Below are positions 29,409 to 37,644 of a stretch of DNA of 64,000 nt, piece after piece. The DNA is taken from assembly GCA_963717945.1 (NCBI GenBank), contig CAVQXT010000003.1, forward strand, positions 1,302,001 to 1,366,000, written 5' to 3'. The DNA comes from FEN-299 sp963717945. GTDB lineage: Bacteria; Acidobacteriota; Vicinamibacteria; Vicinamibacterales; Fen-181. The notes beneath the pieces are model-generated. The model was not told the DNA's origin. It ran no database searches and was given only the letters and a program-made list of their open reading frames with translations. Both the position numbers and the translations under genes were made by a program. How positions within the stretch are numbered: position 1 is the stretch's first letter; each line of letters opens with the position of its first letter.

Positions 29409-30023
29409 TCAGGCGTGCTTGCGGATCACTTCGTCAATGATACCGTATTCCTTCCCCTGCTCCGCCGACATGATGTAGTCGCGCTCGGTGTCGTCCTGGA
29501 TGCGCTTGAGCGCCTGGCCGGTGTGGCTGGTCAGGATCTCGTTGAGCCGCTCGCGCATCCGGATGATCTCCCTGGCGGCGATGTCGATGTCGGTCGCCTG
29601 GCCCGCCAGCCCCTGCATCAGCGGCTGGTGGATGACGATCCGGGAGTTGGGCAGCGAGAACCGCTTGCCCTTCGCGCCGCCCGCCAGGAGGATCGCCGCC
29701 ATCGAGGCGGCCTGGCCGAGGCAGTAGGTCTGCACGTCGGGGCGGATGAACTGCATCGTGTCGTAGATCGCCAGCCCGGCGGTGATCGACCCGCCCGGGC
29801 TGTTGATGTACAGCAGGATGTCCTTCTCCGGGTCCTCCGACTCGAGGAACAGCATCTGCGCGATCACCAGGTTCGCCACCGAGTCGTCGATCGGCGTCCC
29901 GATGAAGATGATGTGGTCCTTGAGCAGCCGGGAGAAGATGTCGTAGGCGCGCTCGCCGCGGCTCGTCTGCTCGACGACCATCGGGACGAGCTGCATCCGG
30001 GGGACGATCACATCTGATGGCAT
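29409..30023 (-). CDS. clpP: ATP-dependent Clp protease proteolytic subunit ClpP
   Basis: 204-residue tetradecameric serine protease subunit. Catalytic Ser in GQAASMAA, His in RIVIHQPL and an Asp further on are in the expected places; the N-terminal segment MPSDVIVPRMQLVPMVVEQT is typical. Sits 9 bp after tig and 31 bp before clpX, the canonical order. Confidence 0.96.
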   Translation of the reverse strand: MPSDVIVPRMQLVPMVVEQTSRGERAYDIFSRLLKDHIIFIGTPIDDSVANLVIAQMLFLESEDPEKDILLYINSPGGSITAGLAIYDTMQFIRPDVQTYCLGQAASMAAILLAGGAKGKRFSLPNSRIVIHQPLMQGLAGQATDIDIAAREIIRMRERLNEILTSHTGQALKRIQDDTERDYIMSAEQGKEYGIIDEVIRKHA

Positions 30024-30032
30024 AGGCGTCGG

Positions 30033-31322
30033 TTACTCTGCGGCGATCGTAACACGCGAGAGCAGGTAGTCGACCGAGCGCTCGCGGCGCAACCCCGTGC
30101 GCAGCCGCTCCAGCTCCCCGTCCTTCTCGAGTTGCGCGCGCACGGCCGGGACCGTCCGGCCCGACCGTTCGGCGTAACCGGCGACCTCGCGCTCCAGGTC
30201 CTCGTCGCTCACCACCAGGTTCTCGCGGCGGGCGACCTCGTCGAGCACGATCATCGCCTTCACGGCCTCCTCGGCCGGGGCCCGCTGGTCCTCGCGGAAC
30301 GCCGTCCAGTCGATGCCGGCCTGCCGCGGGTCGATCCGCTCCTCGATGAGGTGGCGGATGAAGTCCTGCGTGCGGCGGTCGATGTCGCGGTCGACCAGCA
30401 CCTGCGGCACCGCGAACGTCACCCTGGCGGCCAGCGCCTTCAGCAGGTCGGCGCGCAGCTTCCGGTCCGCCTCGCGGGCCGTCTCGCGCGCCAGCCCCTC
30501 GCGCACCTGCTCGCGGAGCGCGTCCAGCGTGTCGGCGTCGCTCACTTCCTTCGCCAGGTCGTCGTCGAGCGGCGGCACCACGCGGCGGCGGACCGCCCGC
30601 ACCTTCACGGTGTACTCGACGTCCTTCGACTGCAGGTCGGCGACCGCGTAGTCGGCCGGGTAGTTGACGCGGAACGTCTTCTCCTCGCCGCCGCGCATCC
30701 CGGAGAGCTGCCCGTCGAAGCCCGGCGGGTTCACCGCCGAGCCCAGCTCGACCGACACGTTCTCGTGCTTCTCGGTCGGCCCCGGCTGCCCGTCCGCCTC
30801 GAACGCCCGGCGCTCGAGGTCCACGGCCGCCGTGTCGCCCGTCTCGAGGCCCCGGTCGTCGATCGGCTCGTAGCGCGCCGCCCGCTGCCGCAGCCGCTCG
30901 AGCGCCTGGTCCACCGCGTCCGGTTCGACCGTCGCCGGGTAGCGGCGAAGGCTGATCGTCGCGTAGTCACCCGGGTCGACCGGCGGCACCGTTTCGAACG
31001 ACGCCGTGAACTTCAGCGGCTGCCCCTCGTGGACGTCCGCGTCGTGCACGTCGGGGGTCGCCACCGGTTCGATCCCGAGTTCGCCGAGCGCCGCGCTCAC
31101 CGCCTTCGGCACCAGTTCGTGCGCGACCTCGTGCAGGATGTCGTCGTGGAACCGCTGCCTGACCACCGACGCCGGCACCTTGCCGGGCCTGAACCCCGGC
31201 ACCCGCACCGTCCGGCCGAGATCGCGGGTGATGCGCACGATCTCGGCATCGACCTCGTCGCTCGGGATCTCGATGACCAGGTTCTTCTTCGTTTCTGAAA
31301 CGTCGATCAGATCGCTCTTCAT
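30033..31322 (-). CDS. tig: Trigger factor, ribosome-associated chaperone and PPIase
   Basis: 429 residues. Ribosome-binding N-terminal domain with the signature GFRPGKVPASVV near 43-54 (the GFRxGKxP loop that docks on L23), a central FKBP-type PPIase domain (about 150-240) and a helical C-terminal cradle. First gene of the minus-strand proteostasis operon tig-clpP-clpX-lon. No convincing Shine-Dalgarno sequence is seen ahead of ATG 31322. Confidence 0.94.
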   Translation of the reverse strand: MKSDLIDVSETKKNLVIEIPSDEVDAEIVRITRDLGRTVRVPGFRPGKVPASVVRQRFHDDILHEVAHELVPKAVSAALGELGIEPVATPDVHDADVHEGQPLKFTASFETVPPVDPGDYATISLRRYPATVEPDAVDQALERLRQRAARYEPIDDRGLETGDTAAVDLERRAFEADGQPGPTEKHENVSVELGSAVNPPGFDGQLSGMRGGEEKTFRVNYPADYAVADLQSKDVEYTVKVRAVRRRVVPPLDDDLAKEVSDADTLDALREQVREGLARETAREADRKLRADLLKALAARVTFAVPQVLVDRDIDRRTQDFIRHLIEERIDPRQAGIDWTAFREDQRAPAEEAVKAMIVLDEVARRENLVVSDEDLEREVAGYAERSGRTVPAVRAQLEKDGELERLRTGLRRERSVDYLLSRVTIAAE

Positions 31323-31383
31323 GGAAGTTATCGGCTGCTAGGGAATGTGGCACCAGACAGCGGGGGAAGTGACGGACAGCGGT

Positions 31384-31492
31384 CAGCCTTCAAGAAGGCT
31401 GCCCTTCGACTCGCTTCGCTCGCTCAGGGCATTCGCCTCGGTCGCTCGAGGCTGGCATGCCATGAGCGAGGGAGCGACGCGACCGAGTCGAA
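31384..31492. repeat. Hairpin repeat between tig and tRNA-Leu
   Basis: A perfect 8-bp hairpin CAGCCTTC-AA-GAAGGCTG (31384-31401) followed by a larger imperfect inverted repeat. Its left arm starts CCTTCGACTCGCTTCGCTCG (31403) and its right arm ends GACCGAGTCGAATGG, running into the CCA end of the tRNA. It may terminate the tRNA transcript or belong to a genome-wide repeat family. The gap shows no gene. Confidence 0.5.
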
Positions 31493-31579
31493 TGGTGCGA
31501 AAGGGGGGACTCGAACCCCCATAGCCTCTCGGCTACCGGATCCTAAATCCGGCGCGTCTGCCAGTTCCGCCACTTTCGC
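31493..31579 (-). tRNA. tRNA-Leu (anticodon UAG)
   Basis: An 87-nt class II tRNA on the minus strand. Acceptor stem GCGAAAG/CTTTCGC, discriminator A and an encoded CCA (complement of TGG at 31493-31495). The anticodon stem CCGGA/TCCGG encloses loop TTTAGGA with anticodon TAG, a long variable arm TAGCCGAGAGGCTA is typical of leucine, and the T arm is GGGGGTTCGAGTCCCCC. Reads CUN codons, mainly CUA/CUG. Confidence 0.96.
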
Positions 31580-31655
31580 AAGCGGACCGTCGAACTGCGG
31601 CCGTTTCCAGCGCCTCCCGCACTCACCACCGCCCTCGACCGCAAACCCAGCGGCT

Positions 31656-31685
31656 ACAGTAACATGCCGTTTTCGGCGCGGTCAA
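31656..31685 (-). promoter_or_regulatory. Candidate promoter of tRNA-Leu
   Basis: On the minus strand, TTGACC (31685-31680), 18-bp spacer, TACTGT (31661-31656). The start would be near 31649, about 70 nt ahead of the mature tRNA 5' end. Confidence 0.4.
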
Positions 31686-31727
31686 ACGGAAGTGACGAGG
31701 GGTCGGGGGAACGACGTCCACGCGTAG

Positions 31728-31748
31728 GGGCGGCCCTTGTGGCCGCCC
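31728..31748. repeat. REP-like TAGGG hairpin
   Basis: GGGCGGCC, loop CTTGT, GGCCGCCC, preceded by CGTAGG. Same plan as the other TAG-led hairpins with a different stem. Confidence 0.5.
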
Positions 31749-31845
31749 GCCGGCGAGGGGCCGTCGGCCTGCGGCTTGCGGCCGGCGCTGGAGAGCCAGG
31801 CGTGCTCAGAAAAGAGCGTCGCGGTCAGGCGGCCCGGTCGGCGCG

Positions 31846-31948
31846 ATGCCGCGCCGCAGGGTCTGCCCGAAGCAACGCGTAAACCTGCCCCGACCGCTCA
31901 GGCATGGAGGGGCCGCTTTGCGAAGTGGCAGACCCGAGACGCGGCGTT
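31846..31948 (+). repeat. TIR-bearing dispersed element, copy B
   Basis: A 103-bp element with ends ATGCCGCGCCGCAGGGTCTG and GGCAGACCCGAGACGCGGCG. The interior GCGTAAACCTGCCCCGA is shared with copy C. Together with the hairpin at 31728 it accounts for most of the otherwise gene-free gap 31580-32064. Confidence 0.65.
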
Positions 31949-32064
31949 CGGTTCTCATGGGCGAGGGTGAGCCCCGGCTCATGACTCAGTCAGGCGGAAG
32001 AGACTAGGAATCCGGCCGCGCTTCAAGTAGCATCCGGCGTGATTCGTCCACGAGGAGGCCACGC

Positions 32065-34194
32065 ATGAGTGCAGGGCAGCAGGAAGGGCAGGCGGGCGCG
32101 GGCGGCAAGCTGCACCCGGCGGCATACCGGGAACTGAAGCCGGGAGAGACCTACGAGCCCTACGTGCCGGCCGGAGCAGCCGTGCCCGAGTTCACCGTCC
32201 GTTCGGTCGTCCTCGGGATCGTCATGGTCCTCGTCTTCTCGGTCGCCTCGACCTACTCGGGGCTCAAGATCGCGCAGGTGATGGAGGCCGCGATCCCGAT
32301 CAGCATCCTGGCCGTCGGCGTCTCGGGGTTCTTCGCGCGCAAGAACACGATCCTCGAGAACGTCATCGTCCAGAGCATCGGCGGCGCCTCGGGCCTGATC
32401 GTGGCCGGGTCGATCTTCACGCTGCCCGCCCTCTACATCATGAACGTGGCGCCGGGCACCATGTCCATGCTGCTGACGATCTTCATCGTCTCGGTGCTGG
32501 GCGCGTCGCTCGGCCTGCTCTTCCTGATCCCGCTGCGGCGCTACTTCGTCGCCGAGCAGCACGGCAAGCTGCCCTTCCCGGAAGCCACGGCGATCAACGA
32601 GGTCTACGTCACGGGCGAGAAGGGGGGCGAGCAGGCGAAGACGCTGGTCGTCGCCGCCCTGGTCGGCGGCATCTACGACTTCATCGCGGTCACGGTGAGG
32701 GGCTGGAACGAGATCGTCAACTTCCAGTTCGTCCCGGTGGTCAAGAAGCTCGCGACCGACTTCAAGGCCACGATCAGCATCAACGCCATCAGCATGATCG
32801 TGGGCCTCGGCTACATCACCGGGCTCCGGTTCTCGGCCATCATCTGCGCCGGCGGCTTCTTCTCGACGCTGATCCTGGTGCCGCTCATCTTCCACTTCGG
32901 CCAGCACGTGCCCGCGCTCGCCATTCCCCCCGCGCCGCTGCCGGGGTTCCCGAACTTCATCCCCGACATGAGCGCCAACCAGGTGTTCCGGCTCTACGCG
33001 CAGCGCATCGGCGTCGGCGCGATGGCCGGCGCCGGGATCATCGGCATCGTCAAGGCCCTGCCGACGATCGTCCGGGCGTTCTCGCTCGGCTTCAAGCAGA
33101 TCTTCTCGCGCCACGCCGACACCCGGGCGGTGCCGCGCACGGACCGCGATCTCAAGATGAGCACTGTGCTCGGCGGGATCGTGGTCAGCGCCATCGCCAT
33201 CGGCGTCTTCTTCTACGTTCTGCTGAGCCAGGATCAGGGCGTGGCGGCGAAGGCCCCGCAGATCGCGCTCACCGGCCTGGCCATCGCGTTCGTCTTCGCG
33301 TTTCTCTTCACCACCGTGGCCGCGCTGGCCACCGCGATGACCGGCAACAACCCGATCTCGGGGATGACGCTGGTCACGCTCATCCTCGGCTCGAGCGCGC
33401 TCGTCGCGGTCGGCCTCCAGGGCGAGTTCGGGAAGTACGCGGCGATCGTGATGGGCGCCGTCGTCTGCACGTCGCTCTCGATGGCGGGCGGTTTCGTCAC
33501 CGACCTCAAGGTCGGCTACTGGCTGGGCGCGACGCCGCGGCACCAGGAGATCTCGAAGGTGATCGGCACCTTGTTCGCGGCCGTGGGGGTCGCGCTGACC
33601 GTGCTCCTCATCCACCGGGCCTACGGGCACACCGACGCGGCGACGGGGCAGTTCATCTCGGGCTTCCTCGATCCGCGGGTGCCGGCGCCCCAGGCCAACC
33701 TGTTCGCCACGATCCTCTCCGGGATCTTCGACCAGGCGCCCGTCACCTGGCTGCTCTACAGCGTGGGGCTGGTGCTCTCGCTGCTGCTGCTCATGATGGG
33801 AATCCCGCCGCTGGCCTTCGCCATCGGGATGTACCTGCCGCTCCAGATCAACACGCCGCTCTTCGTGGGCGGCCTGATCTCGCACTGGGTCGGCAAGTCG
33901 AGCAAGGACCCCAAGGTCTCCGAGGCGCGCAGCGGACGCGGCACGCTGCTCGCGAGCGGCTTCATCGCGGGCGGCGCGCTGGCGGGCGTGCTGGGCGCGG
34001 TGCTGAACCTGATCAAGACGGGGGTCCCGGACCCGGCCTCGAAGGGCGACTTCAAGTCGATCGCCCAGCTCATCGACCTGCCGTCGGTGATGAACTTCAG
34101 CGCGGAAGGCGACTGGCCGCAAATCATCTCGATCGCCTTCTTCGTGGGGCTCTGCTGCTACCTGTACTACGACGCGAAGCGCGCGAAGGCGTAG
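32065..34194 (+). CDS. OPT-family oligopeptide transporter
   Basis: 709-residue polytopic membrane protein with about 14-16 hydrophobic helices. The N-terminal region after the Gly/Gln-rich start and the motif FPEATAINEVYV followed by a long helical array are typical of prokaryotic oligopeptide transporter (OPT) proteins, which import peptides or metal chelates with protons. Conserved Gly/Pro-rich helices such as TAMTGNNPISGMTLVT support this. Substrate is not predictable. Preceded by 485 bp with repeats only. Confidence 0.88.
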   Translation: MSAGQQEGQAGAGGKLHPAAYRELKPGETYEPYVPAGAAVPEFTVRSVVLGIVMVLVFSVASTYSGLKIAQVMEAAIPISILAVGVSGFFARKNTILENVIVQSIGGASGLIVAGSIFTLPALYIMNVAPGTMSMLLTIFIVSVLGASLGLLFLIPLRRYFVAEQHGKLPFPEATAINEVYVTGEKGGEQAKTLVVAALVGGIYDFIAVTVRGWNEIVNFQFVPVVKKLATDFKATISINAISMIVGLGYITGLRFSAIICAGGFFSTLILVPLIFHFGQHVPALAIPPAPLPGFPNFIPDMSANQVFRLYAQRIGVGAMAGAGIIGIVKALPTIVRAFSLGFKQIFSRHADTRAVPRTDRDLKMSTVLGGIVVSAIAIGVFFYVLLSQDQGVAAKAPQIALTGLAIAFVFAFLFTTVAALATAMTGNNPISGMTLVTLILGSSALVAVGLQGEFGKYAAIVMGAVVCTSLSMAGGFVTDLKVGYWLGATPRHQEISKVIGTLFAAVGVALTVLLIHRAYGHTDAATGQFISGFLDPRVPAPQANLFATILSGIFDQAPVTWLLYSVGLVLSLLLLMMGIPPLAFAIGMYLPLQINTPLFVGGLISHWVGKSSKDPKVSEARSGRGTLLASGFIAGGALAGVLGAVLNLIKTGVPDPASKGDFKSIAQLIDLPSVMNFSAEGDWPQIISIAFFVGLCCYLYYDAKRAKA

Positions 34195-34235
34195 AGGGCT
34201 CAGGGCTCAGGGAAAGGCGGAGGAGGGCTCAAGGA
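34193..34235. repeat. Short heptamer array after the OPT gene
   Basis: GGGCTCA, GGGCTCA, GGGAAAG, GGGCTCA with GGATCACGCC at the end: one array and the core of the composite element, lying between convergent genes. Confidence 0.45.
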
Positions 34236-34246
34236 TCACGCCTTGC

Positions 34247-35254
34247 CTACGTGAGGTATCGTCCGCCGGGAAGGACGGCGAGCCGCCGCGTCACCAGCAG
34301 CGCCGCGGGACATGTCAGCGAGAAGGCGGCCACGTCCCAGAGCACCGGCGTTCTGCCCAGCCCTGTCTTCGTGACGAGGTGCGAGACCAGCTCGAGCACG
34401 ATGGGGTGCAGCAGGTAGATCCCGTAAGAATAGAGCCCGAACGGGGCGACAAGCCGGGCCAGCGAGCGCCCCGACGGAGCCAGCGCCCGACCGAGGGACG
34501 CCAACAGGCAGAAGCCCGCGAGCGCGCTTCCCGTCCCGAGTATCCTGCCGGCGCCGGTTCCCATCACGCCGATGTAAGTGAGCACCGGGTAGGTCAGCCA
34601 GACCACCGCCGAGAGCACCCGGCCCGCCGGGCGCTCGCACAGGCGCCGCACCACGACTGGCCTGTCGGAGAGCATGTACCCGGCGACGAAATACCCGACC
34701 AGCGACGAGCAGGAAAGCAGGATCGCGGCGACGCTCCAGTCGGGTGCGTGCGCCCTGACCCATGGACGAACGAGCAGCTGCAGCGCGAACGCCGCCGCAC
34801 AGGTCGCAGCCGGGCTCCTGCGATACAGCCGGCGAAGCCATGGGTGGAGGAGGTAGAGCCCGATGATCGCGGGCATGAACCACAGGTGGCCGGAGGTCGA
34901 GCAGTAGACGAACGAATCGAAGAGGGATGGGTGCTGCGGCAGCGACAGGACGGCGAACACCACGCTGTAGACGAGGTACGCCACCACCAGGAACTTCAGC
35001 GTGCGGCGATAGAAACCGATGGGACGAGTCTCGTTCCGCGGGTTCAGGCTGAGGGAGAAGCCGGAGAGCAGCACGAACGCCGGCACGGCGAACGAGAAGG
35101 GAGAGAGCCACCCGGCCCAGAGCTGCGGGTTGCCTCTCGACGCCACGTGGATGGCGATCACCGCGAGGATGCACGCCCCTCTGATGACGGGCGCGGCGAA
35201 GACGAAGTACTCGCGGGCTTCTCGGACCTCGCCCTCTTCCACGACGACAGGCAT
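34247..35254 (-). CDS. Acyltransferase 3 family membrane protein
   Basis: 335-residue integral membrane protein with about ten hydrophobic helices. The acyltransferase-3 (OafA/YrhL/WecH-like) hallmarks are an early RG(A)CILAVIAIHVAS segment with the conserved His, then FVLLSGFSLSL and HLWFMPAIIGLYLLHPWL. Such proteins O-acetylate or O-acylate surface polysaccharides, lipid A sugars or antibiotics using cytoplasmic acyl-CoA. The acceptor is unknown. ATG 35254 is a reasonable start. Confidence 0.85.
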   Translation of the reverse strand: MPVVVEEGEVREAREYFVFAAPVIRGACILAVIAIHVASRGNPQLWAGWLSPFSFAVPAFVLLSGFSLSLNPRNETRPIGFYRRTLKFLVVAYLVYSVVFAVLSLPQHPSLFDSFVYCSTSGHLWFMPAIIGLYLLHPWLRRLYRRSPAATCAAAFALQLLVRPWVRAHAPDWSVAAILLSCSSLVGYFVAGYMLSDRPVVVRRLCERPAGRVLSAVVWLTYPVLTYIGVMGTGAGRILGTGSALAGFCLLASLGRALAPSGRSLARLVAPFGLYSYGIYLLHPIVLELVSHLVTKTGLGRTPVLWDVAAFSLTCPAALLVTRRLAVLPGGRYLT

Positions 35255-35322
35255 CGCGCCGCATCATAGCCCAGCCGGCCTCTTGCCGCACGGCTCATGT
35301 CGGCTGTTGACCACTTTCCCGG

Positions 35323-36015
35323 CTACCCGGCCTCGCGCCCCGCCAGCTCGACGAGGCGAGGACGCCCGAGCAGGAGCCGGTTCTTGGGCGTGATGTCCGC
35401 CGGGATCGCCTGCGTCCACACCTGGTAGCCGTCACGCTCGAGCCGCACGGCCCGCATGATGTCGATCGCCAGGGCCCGGTTCACCCACCCGCGCAACGGT
35501 CCGGAATCGCACGTGTCGAAGTCGTGGCAGCAGGGGAGCACGGCCACGCGCGCCCGCGCGGCCACGGCTCGGTCGAGGATGACGTCGGTGAGCGCGCCGC
35601 AGGCGTGGCTCGACACCACCACGTCGTCGGGCCGGATCTCGACGCGCTCCAGTCCGACCTCGGCGAAAGAGACTCGGCCTGTCGGCGCCGGCCATTCGGC
35701 CGCCAGCGCGTCGTGCAGGCGAGCGTAAGACGGCGGTTCGACTTCGTCCACCGCCAGCGCGCAGGGCGACGAGGCGTCGAGAATCGCCATCACGTGCGCC
35801 AGCAGCCCATGCCCGGCGGCGAGATCGACGATTCGGCCCCCGCGAAACAGGCGGCGCGTCCGGCGGCCCACCTCCCACGCCTCGTAGAGTTCCTTGCGCG
35901 GCAGACACTCCGCCCGGCACACCGCGCGGGCGACCCGATCGAACAGCGTCCCCCCGCTGAACCGGCCGAGGTCGTGCGCCGTCAGGCGCGCCTTCGACGC
36001 TGGCGAGAATCCCAT
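35323..36015 (-). CDS. SAM-dependent methyltransferase, Methyltransf_32-like
   Basis: 230 residues with a Rossmann SAM site IVDLAAGHGLLAHVMA near 62-77, followed by a VVSSHACGALTDVILD motif and VLPCCHDF. The His-x-Cys-Gly plus Cys-Cys-His pattern is reminiscent of the METTL25/TRM13-type methyltransferase domain rather than small-molecule methyltransferases, so an RNA substrate is possible. This is inference from motif similarity only. It lies between an acyltransferase and the AAA-VWA pair, with no obvious functional link. Confidence 0.7.
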   Translation of the reverse strand: MGFSPASKARLTAHDLGRFSGGTLFDRVARAVCRAECLPRKELYEAWEVGRRTRRLFRGGRIVDLAAGHGLLAHVMAILDASSPCALAVDEVEPPSYARLHDALAAEWPAPTGRVSFAEVGLERVEIRPDDVVVSSHACGALTDVILDRAVAARARVAVLPCCHDFDTCDSGPLRGWVNRALAIDIMRAVRLERDGYQVWTQAIPADITPKNRLLLGRPRLVELAGREAG

Positions 36016-36035
36016 TGAACAGACACCGTAGCACA

Positions 36036-36085
36036 GGGGGCTGAGGGCCGAGGGCGGGAACCTTGAGCCTGATACTCAACGGTTC
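36036..36085. repeat. Short heptamer array upstream of the AAA-VWA pair
   Basis: GGGCTGA, GGGCCGA, GGGCGGG, AACCTTG, AGCCTGA. Degenerate heptamers in the intergenic space; the remaining 36086-36132 contains an inverted GGAC...GTCC and a TAGAAT close to the gene start. Confidence 0.4.
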
Positions 36086-36132
36086 GGCTATACCGGACGA
36101 AATGAGTCCGCTATCGGCTAGAATCAGGGAGG

Positions 36133-37644
36133 ATGCTCAGCCCCCACTCCGTCAAGACACTCGGTGATCTGCGCAGAGCCGTTGGGAAGAACCCCCAGGC
36201 CGTGGTGCGGGTCAAAGACGAGATCCGTCGCAACCTGATCGACCGCCTGCGGTCTGGTGTCCCGCTCTTCCCGGGGATCATCGGGTATGAAGACACGGTC
36301 ATCCCCCAACTGACCAACGCCATTCTGTCGCGGCACAACTTCATCCTGCTCGGCCTGCGCGGGCAGGCGAAGAGCCGCATTCTGCGAGCGCTGGCCGCCC
36401 TGCTCGACGAGCAGATCCCGGTGGTCCCCGGCTGTGAGATCAACGACAACCCGCTGGTCCCCATCTGCGCCGGTTGCCGCGCCCGCATCGCCGCCGAGGG
36501 CGACGCCCTTCCTGTCGCCTGGCTGCCGCGTTCGGCGCGCTACGTCGAGAAACTCGCCACTCCGGACGTGACCATCGCGGACATCGTCGGCGACATCGAC
36601 CCGATCAAGGCCGCCAAGGGCGGCCTGAACCTGTCGAGCGAGCTGACGATGCACTACGGGCTGCTGCCGAGGGCGAACCGCGGCATCTTCGCCGTCAACG
36701 AGCTGCCGGACCTGGCGGGCAAGATCCAGGTGGGCCTGTTCAACATCCTCCAGGAGGGGGACGTTCAGATCAAAGGCTACCCGGTCCGCCTGCCGCTCGA
36801 CCTGATGATGGTCTTCACGGCGAACCCCGAGGACTACACGGCGCGCGGCAAGATCATCACGCCGCTCCGGGACCGCATCGGCTCGGAGATCCGGACGCAC
36901 TACCCGCACACGCGGCAGCACGGCATGTCGATTACGGCCCAGGAGGCCTGGACCACGCGAGCCGACGCCGGGTGCGGCGTCGAGGTGCCCGATTACGTGC
37001 GCGAGATCGTCGAGGAAGTCGCGTTCCAGGCCCGCGAGGACAAGAAGGTGGACAAGCGGTCGGGCGTGAGTCAGCGCCTGCCGATCGCCTGCCTCGAGAA
37101 CGTCGTGTCGAACGCCGAGCGGCGCGCCCTGCTCAATCACGAAGCGCTGGCCGTGCCCAGGGTCACGGACATCTACGGCGCGCTGCCGTCGATTACCGGG
37201 AAGTTCGAGCTCGAGTACGAGGGTGAGCTCCGCGGAGCCGAGGCCGTGGCGCGCGAGATCATCCGATCGGCGGTCGCCAACGTGTTCGCGGGACTCGGCC
37301 GTCGGGCCGACGCCAGCGAGATCGTCGAGTGGTTCGACAACGGCGGCACGCTGCTCATGAGCGACGGCACGGCGGCGTCCGACGTCGTGGCGCTCGGCGG
37401 CGCCGTTCCCGGGCTCGCCGCCCTCGTCGAACAGATCGGCGTTCGGCGCGACGCGCCGCAGCCCGTTGTCGCCTCCGCCGTGGACTACGTGCTCGAGGGC
37501 CTGTACTCGCTGAAGAAGATCAGCCGCAGCGACGACCGCGGCTACCAGGCCGCCGACAGCGCCCCGAGACGCGCGTCGCGCCAGGCGGAGACGCCGTTCG
37601 ACCAGGACGTGCCGGTGCCCGGCAAGAAGAAGTACTACAACTGA
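36133..37644 (+). CDS. MoxR/magnesium-chelatase-like AAA+ ATPase
   Basis: 503 residues. Walker A variant GLRGQAKS near 75-82, an insertion after it with CEINDNPLVPICAGCRARI, then the Mg-chelatase-like region DIVGDIDPIKAAKGGLNLSSEL and Walker B-like GIFAVNELPDL. A sensor-type Asn is seen in MMVFTANPEDYTARGKIITPL, and an arginine finger in LRDRIGSEIRTHYP. Such ATPases remodel or load metals into target complexes with a VWA partner, which is encoded immediately downstream. GGGAGG abuts the ATG directly, an unusually short spacing. Confidence 0.85.
   Translation: MLSPHSVKTLGDLRRAVGKNPQAVVRVKDEIRRNLIDRLRSGVPLFPGIIGYEDTVIPQLTNAILSRHNFILLGLRGQAKSRILRALAALLDEQIPVVPGCEINDNPLVPICAGCRARIAAEGDALPVAWLPRSARYVEKLATPDVTIADIVGDIDPIKAAKGGLNLSSELTMHYGLLPRANRGIFAVNELPDLAGKIQVGLFNILQEGDVQIKGYPVRLPLDLMMVFTANPEDYTARGKIITPLRDRIGSEIRTHYPHTRQHGMSITAQEAWTTRADAGCGVEVPDYVREIVEEVAFQAREDKKVDKRSGVSQRLPIACLENVVSNAERRALLNHEALAVPRVTDIYGALPSITGKFELEYEGELRGAEAVAREIIRSAVANVFAGLGRRADASEIVEWFDNGGTLLMSDGTAASDVVALGGAVPGLAALVEQIGVRRDAPQPVVASAVDYVLEGLYSLKKISRSDDRGYQAADSAPRRASRQAETPFDQDVPVPGKKKYYN

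Noticed and set aside
34236..35291. Alternative frame over the acyltransferase gene
   Set aside because: Lacks membrane helices and starts in repeat-like sequence; the other minus frame gives a coherent acyltransferase.
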